NCBI GenBank assembly: GCA_050486545.1
Contig: JBJHDM010000036.1
Location: 1 to 34,101, forward strand
DNA from: DAOMNN01 sp050486545
GTDB taxonomy: Bacteria > Pseudomonadota > Gammaproteobacteria > Burkholderiales > Rhodocyclaceae
Direction of reading: 5' to 3'
Length of the DNA stretch: 34,101 nt
This document shows, piece by piece, positions 31,933-34,101 of this stretch. Position numbers and translations under genes: made by a program. Position 1 is the first letter of the stretch; each line of letters starts with the position of its first letter. The notes under the pieces are model-generated. The model did not search any database. It was not told where the DNA came from and was given only the letters and a program-made list of their open reading frames with translations.

Positions 31933-32538
31933 TCATCCACCAATCAGCCGAAGGTACTCCCGGCGCGTTTCCGGGGAGACGGCTGCGACGACCTGTTCGT
32001 GGGTCGTCTTGTGGCGGGCCATGAGGCGGGCCGAGGCGACGGTCCTTGATTTGCAGAACCAGTGACAGGTGTGCTGCATCATCAGCATTTCGGCCGACAG
32101 GACGTACGCTCGATCCTTCGGCGAGCGGCCGTCGGCGTTCTGGACCACTTTGGCGATGCCGCGAGCGTGGATATCGAGCGCCTTGCGCAGATCGAACATC
32201 GCTCCCGGAAAAAGGCGATCGGCAAAGGGGATGGCCCAAGGCAGCCGACTGACGCGCGCAGTGGCCGCGTCGAGCGTTGCGATTTCGGCCGCAAAACGGC
32301 TGAACTGGCTGCTCAGTGCGGCCTCGTCGGATTGCATCAGCTCCAGGATCTGTTCGCGCCTTTGTGGCGATTCTTCGCCGAGCGCCCGCATGTAGCCTGC
32401 GGTGAGGGCTTCCATCAATTTTTCGATGCGATAGTTTTGCAGATGGCCGCCCAGTAGCGCGATGCGCTGCTTTTGCTCCCATGAGGCGATCACATAAGCG
32501 CCCAAGGCGAGCGCGATAAACAGTACGTAGGTTTCCAT
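31933..32538 (-). CDS. Hypothetical membrane-anchored protein
   Basis: A 201-aa protein. An N-terminal helix (ETYVLFIALALGAYVIASW) anchors it with a short outside part, and the rest is soluble and helical: NYRIEKLMEALTAGYMRALG, LFPGAMFDLRKALDIHARGI, VLSAEMLMMQHTCHWFCKSR, ending EYLRLIGG. It has two Cys near H (HTCHWFC, ~160), which could bind metal, but no family is recognised. AGGAC lies ~11 nt before ATG 32538; a longer start at 32583 has no ribosome site. Single gene, convergent with the VOC gene. Confidence 0.7.
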   Translation of the reverse strand: METYVLFIALALGAYVIASWEQKQRIALLGGHLQNYRIEKLMEALTAGYMRALGEESPQRREQILELMQSDEAALSSQFSRFAAEIATLDAATARVSRLPWAIPFADRLFPGAMFDLRKALDIHARGIAKVVQNADGRSPKDRAYVLSAEMLMMQHTCHWFCKSRTVASARLMARHKTTHEQVVAAVSPETRREYLRLIGG

Positions 32539-32601
32539 GGCCGCATTGTCCTTTGCTTCACGGGGGGCGGCAATGGACTTCATTCGTTTCGGTGGCAGAT
32601 G

Positions 32602-32790
32602 TCACGCATTCCCATGCGCCCGCTTCAATGCCGCAATATCCAGCCTCTTCATCCCCAGCAGCGTCCGCATCACCCTTGCCGAGGCTTCCGGATCGGGGTC
32701 GGTCAGGAGATCGGGCAGGATTCGGGGCATGATCTGCCACGAGACGCCGAACAAGGCCTTGACCCCGCTGCATTCTTGGGCTTCGGGCAT
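32602..32790 (-). pseudogene. C-terminal remnant of a VOC/PhnB-like gene
   Basis: About 62 codons read ECSGVKALFGVSWQIMPRIL, then LLTDPDPEASARVMRTLLGM and KKLDIAAL-like KRLDIAALKRAHG. This is the usual C-terminus of PhnB-like proteins (the FGVSWQIVP and DPDPxxAxRVMxxMxxMxKxDIAAL signature). The N-terminal ~100 codons are missing, and the fragment begins 14 bp after the end of the DUF1428 gene. A non-functional leftover, likely of a recombination between neighbouring genes. Confidence 0.6.
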
Positions 32791-32804
32791 GAGACGAGCG
32801 GATC

Positions 32805-33167
32805 CTACCGTTCGACGAGAGTCCGGAAGCCGCCCCACATCATGCGCTTGCCGTCGAAGGGCATGTTGTCGTCGCTGCACAGCTTGGTCATGCGCGGGTC
32901 CTTCATGACGGCTTCGTTGATGCGGTCGCGTTCTTCGCGTGAGGGGTAGGTGATCCACGCGAAGACCACGGTTTCGTCGTCCTTGAGCAGGACGCTCTGC
33001 GGGAAGGACGTGACTTCGCCGGACTTCACGTCGTCGGCGACGCACTCCACGTATTCGAGTGCGCCATGTTCGCGCCAGACCTCTCCCGCGATCTCGGCGA
33101 TACGGCGGTAAGCCTCGACGTTGGCTTGCGGGACGGGAAGCAGGAATCCATCTACGTAGCGGGCCAT
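32805..33167 (-). CDS. DUF1428 family protein
   Basis: A 120-aa cytosolic protein; MARYVDGFLLPVPQANVEAY, VWREHGALEYVECVADDVKS, VVFAWITYPSREERDRINEA and RMMWGGFRTLVER make up the DUF1428 pattern, a ferredoxin-like (dimeric alpha-beta barrel) fold of unknown role. GGAG 10 nt before ATG 33167. DUF1428 genes are often near VOC and SRPBCC genes, and here the VOC remnant directly follows. Confidence 0.92.
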   Translation of the reverse strand: MARYVDGFLLPVPQANVEAYRRIAEIAGEVWREHGALEYVECVADDVKSGEVTSFPQSVLLKDDETVVFAWITYPSREERDRINEAVMKDPRMTKLCSDDNMPFDGKRMMWGGFRTLVER

Positions 33168-33366
33168 CTTTTGGTTCTCCTTCGGTTGGGGACAGGGGTG
33201 CGGAGCCCGGGGTCGCTTCGCAACGCCTTCCTTCAACATAGATCAAGTGGGAAGAACGAAGGCGTGTGCGGGACGGTAACGTGCGGGTTCACAGCATCGT
33301 CGTTCGAGGAGGGGTCGTTTCGACATCCACGGTACACCCGCGGGAAGAAATCGGAAGGCCAGGTGC

Positions 33367-34101
33367 TCAGCGAAGGCCGAGATCGCGCAGCTTGCGGTAC
33401 AGCGTGCGCTCGCTGATGCCCAGCCTGTGTGCGAGCTCGCGGCGGCTGCCGCGGTGGCCGCGCACGGCGCGCAGGAAGGCCTGGCGTTCGATGTTGCGCC
33501 AGTCTGCGGTCGGGGCGGCATCCGCATCGGGTGGTGGGGCGGTGGGCTGCACGACTTCGTCGGGCAGGTGTTCGGGGCGGATCGTGTCGCCGTCGCACAT
33601 CAGGCTGGCGCGCTCGAGCACGTTGCGCAATTCGCGCACGTTGCCGGGGAACGGGTAGGCGACGAGGATGGCGATCGCGTCGGTGGAAAGACTCAGGGCC
33701 CGTTGTCCGGCGAGGCGCTGGAGCAGGCTGTCGGCGAGCAGCGGGATGTCGGCGCTGCGGTCGCGCAGCGCGGGTACGGTGATCGGAAAGGTGTTGATGC
33801 GGTAGTAGAGATCCTGGCGGAAGCTGCCCGCGGCAACCATGGCCTTGAGCGGACGGTGCGTGGCGGAGATCAGGCGGATGTCGGCGCGGCGCAGTTCGGT
33901 GGCGCCGACGCGCCGGTAGGTGCCGGTCTCGAGCAGGCGCAGCAGCTTGACCTGCATGCCGAGCGGGATGTCGCCGACTTCGTCGAGGAACAGCGTGCCG
34001 CCGCTGGCCGCTTCGACGAGGCCCGGCTTGCGCTGGGTGGCGCCGGTGAAGGCGCCGCGCTCGTGCCCGAAGAGTTCGCTTTCGAACAGCGTTTCGGGCA
34101 A
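33367..34101 (-). CDS. Sigma-54-dependent transcriptional activator, C-terminal part
   Basis: The last ~244 codons of a bacterial enhancer-binding protein, cut by the window end. The AAA+ part shows FGHERGAFTGAT (GAFTGA loop that contacts sigma-54), GGTLFLDEVGDIPLGMQVKL (Walker B), RLISATHRPL and FRQDLYYRINTFPITVPALR (sensor region and arginine finger), then YPFPGNVRELRNVLER. After a Pro-rich linker, RQAFLRAVRGHRGSRRELAH and LGISERTLYRKLRDLGLR form the Fis-type helix-turn-helix. The first Met-like codon shown by the window (TTG) is internal. The receiver or sensor domain that would tell the signal is outside. Confidence 0.95.
   Translation of the reverse strand: MPETLFESELFGHERGAFTGATQRKPGLVEAASGGTLFLDEVGDIPLGMQVKLLRLLETGTYRRVGATELRRADIRLISATHRPLKAMVAAGSFRQDLYYRINTFPITVPALRDRSADIPLLADSLLQRLAGQRALSLSTDAIAILVAYPFPGNVRELRNVLERASLMCDGDTIRPEHLPDEVVQPTAPPPDADAAPTADWRNIERQAFLRAVRGHRGSRRELAHRLGISERTLYRKLRDLGLR

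Noticed and set aside
1..34101. tRNA, rRNA, prophage or plasmid replication genes
   Set aside because: No cloverleaf-like gene, rRNA stretch, phage structural gene or replication initiator was recognised on either strand.

Overview
The window is GC-rich DNA from a bacterium, most likely a betaproteobacterium of the Zoogloeaceae type (Thauera/Azoarcus-like). This is an inference from codon use and the mix of housekeeping genes; no rRNA or other marker is present. It divides into an accessory left part with mixed, often lower GC (1 to about 8.1 kb), a GC-rich middle carrying a striking conflict/envelope-signalling locus (about 11.1-20.2 kb), and a right part of ordinary metabolic, transport and small hypothetical genes with a few decayed remnants.

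Left part: an IS21-like element end (1-132) sits inside an IS91-family transposase remnant (133-877). A small integron cassette array without an integrase follows. Four attC-like sites (1122-1204, 1659-1731, about 3562-3628, 4025-4091) and a partial fifth (from 5263) separate a three-helix membrane protein, a HEPN-domain gene split by a complete IS5-family element (2061-3277, CTAA target duplication), an orphan 118-aa protein, and a two-gene cassette encoding a DUF5343 protein and a TIGR02391-type HEPN protein. Next comes an ECF sigma factor operon (AhpD-like protein, sigma factor, alpha/beta hydrolase) with a plausible ECF promoter at 5624-5653, and then a broken PD-(D/E)XK-like gene that ends the accessory part.

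Middle: a tartrate dehydrogenase gene and a rhomboid protease gene lead into the most interesting locus. A leftward four-gene cluster encodes (in transcription order) a TIR-like/TRAFs-binding/SLOG protein, a lysozyme-like cell-wall enzyme, a polytopic membrane protein with a cytosolic Rossmann-like domain, and a patatin phospholipase. Divergently, one 960-codon gene encodes a TIR-CHAT-transmembrane-double LysM protein. Together these suggest a system that links the state of the peptidoglycan or envelope to NAD/nucleotide-based and proteolytic signalling in the cytosol, with membrane- and wall-degrading enzymes as possible effectors. This function is inferred from domains and gene order.

Right part: a small exported protein, a methyltransferase, a lipoprotein and a DUF924 protein; a membrane/zinc-finger protein that looks like an Mrr endonuclease lacking its catalytic core, next to a PLD-like protein; a periplasmic dienelactone hydrolase; a YajD-type HNH protein; a MOSC protein; an SCP-x-type thiolase; CorA with a DUF1622 protein; VOC and DUF1428 proteins; and the C-terminal part of a sigma-54-dependent activator cut by the window end. 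No tRNA, rRNA, CRISPR array, integrase or prophage was seen.
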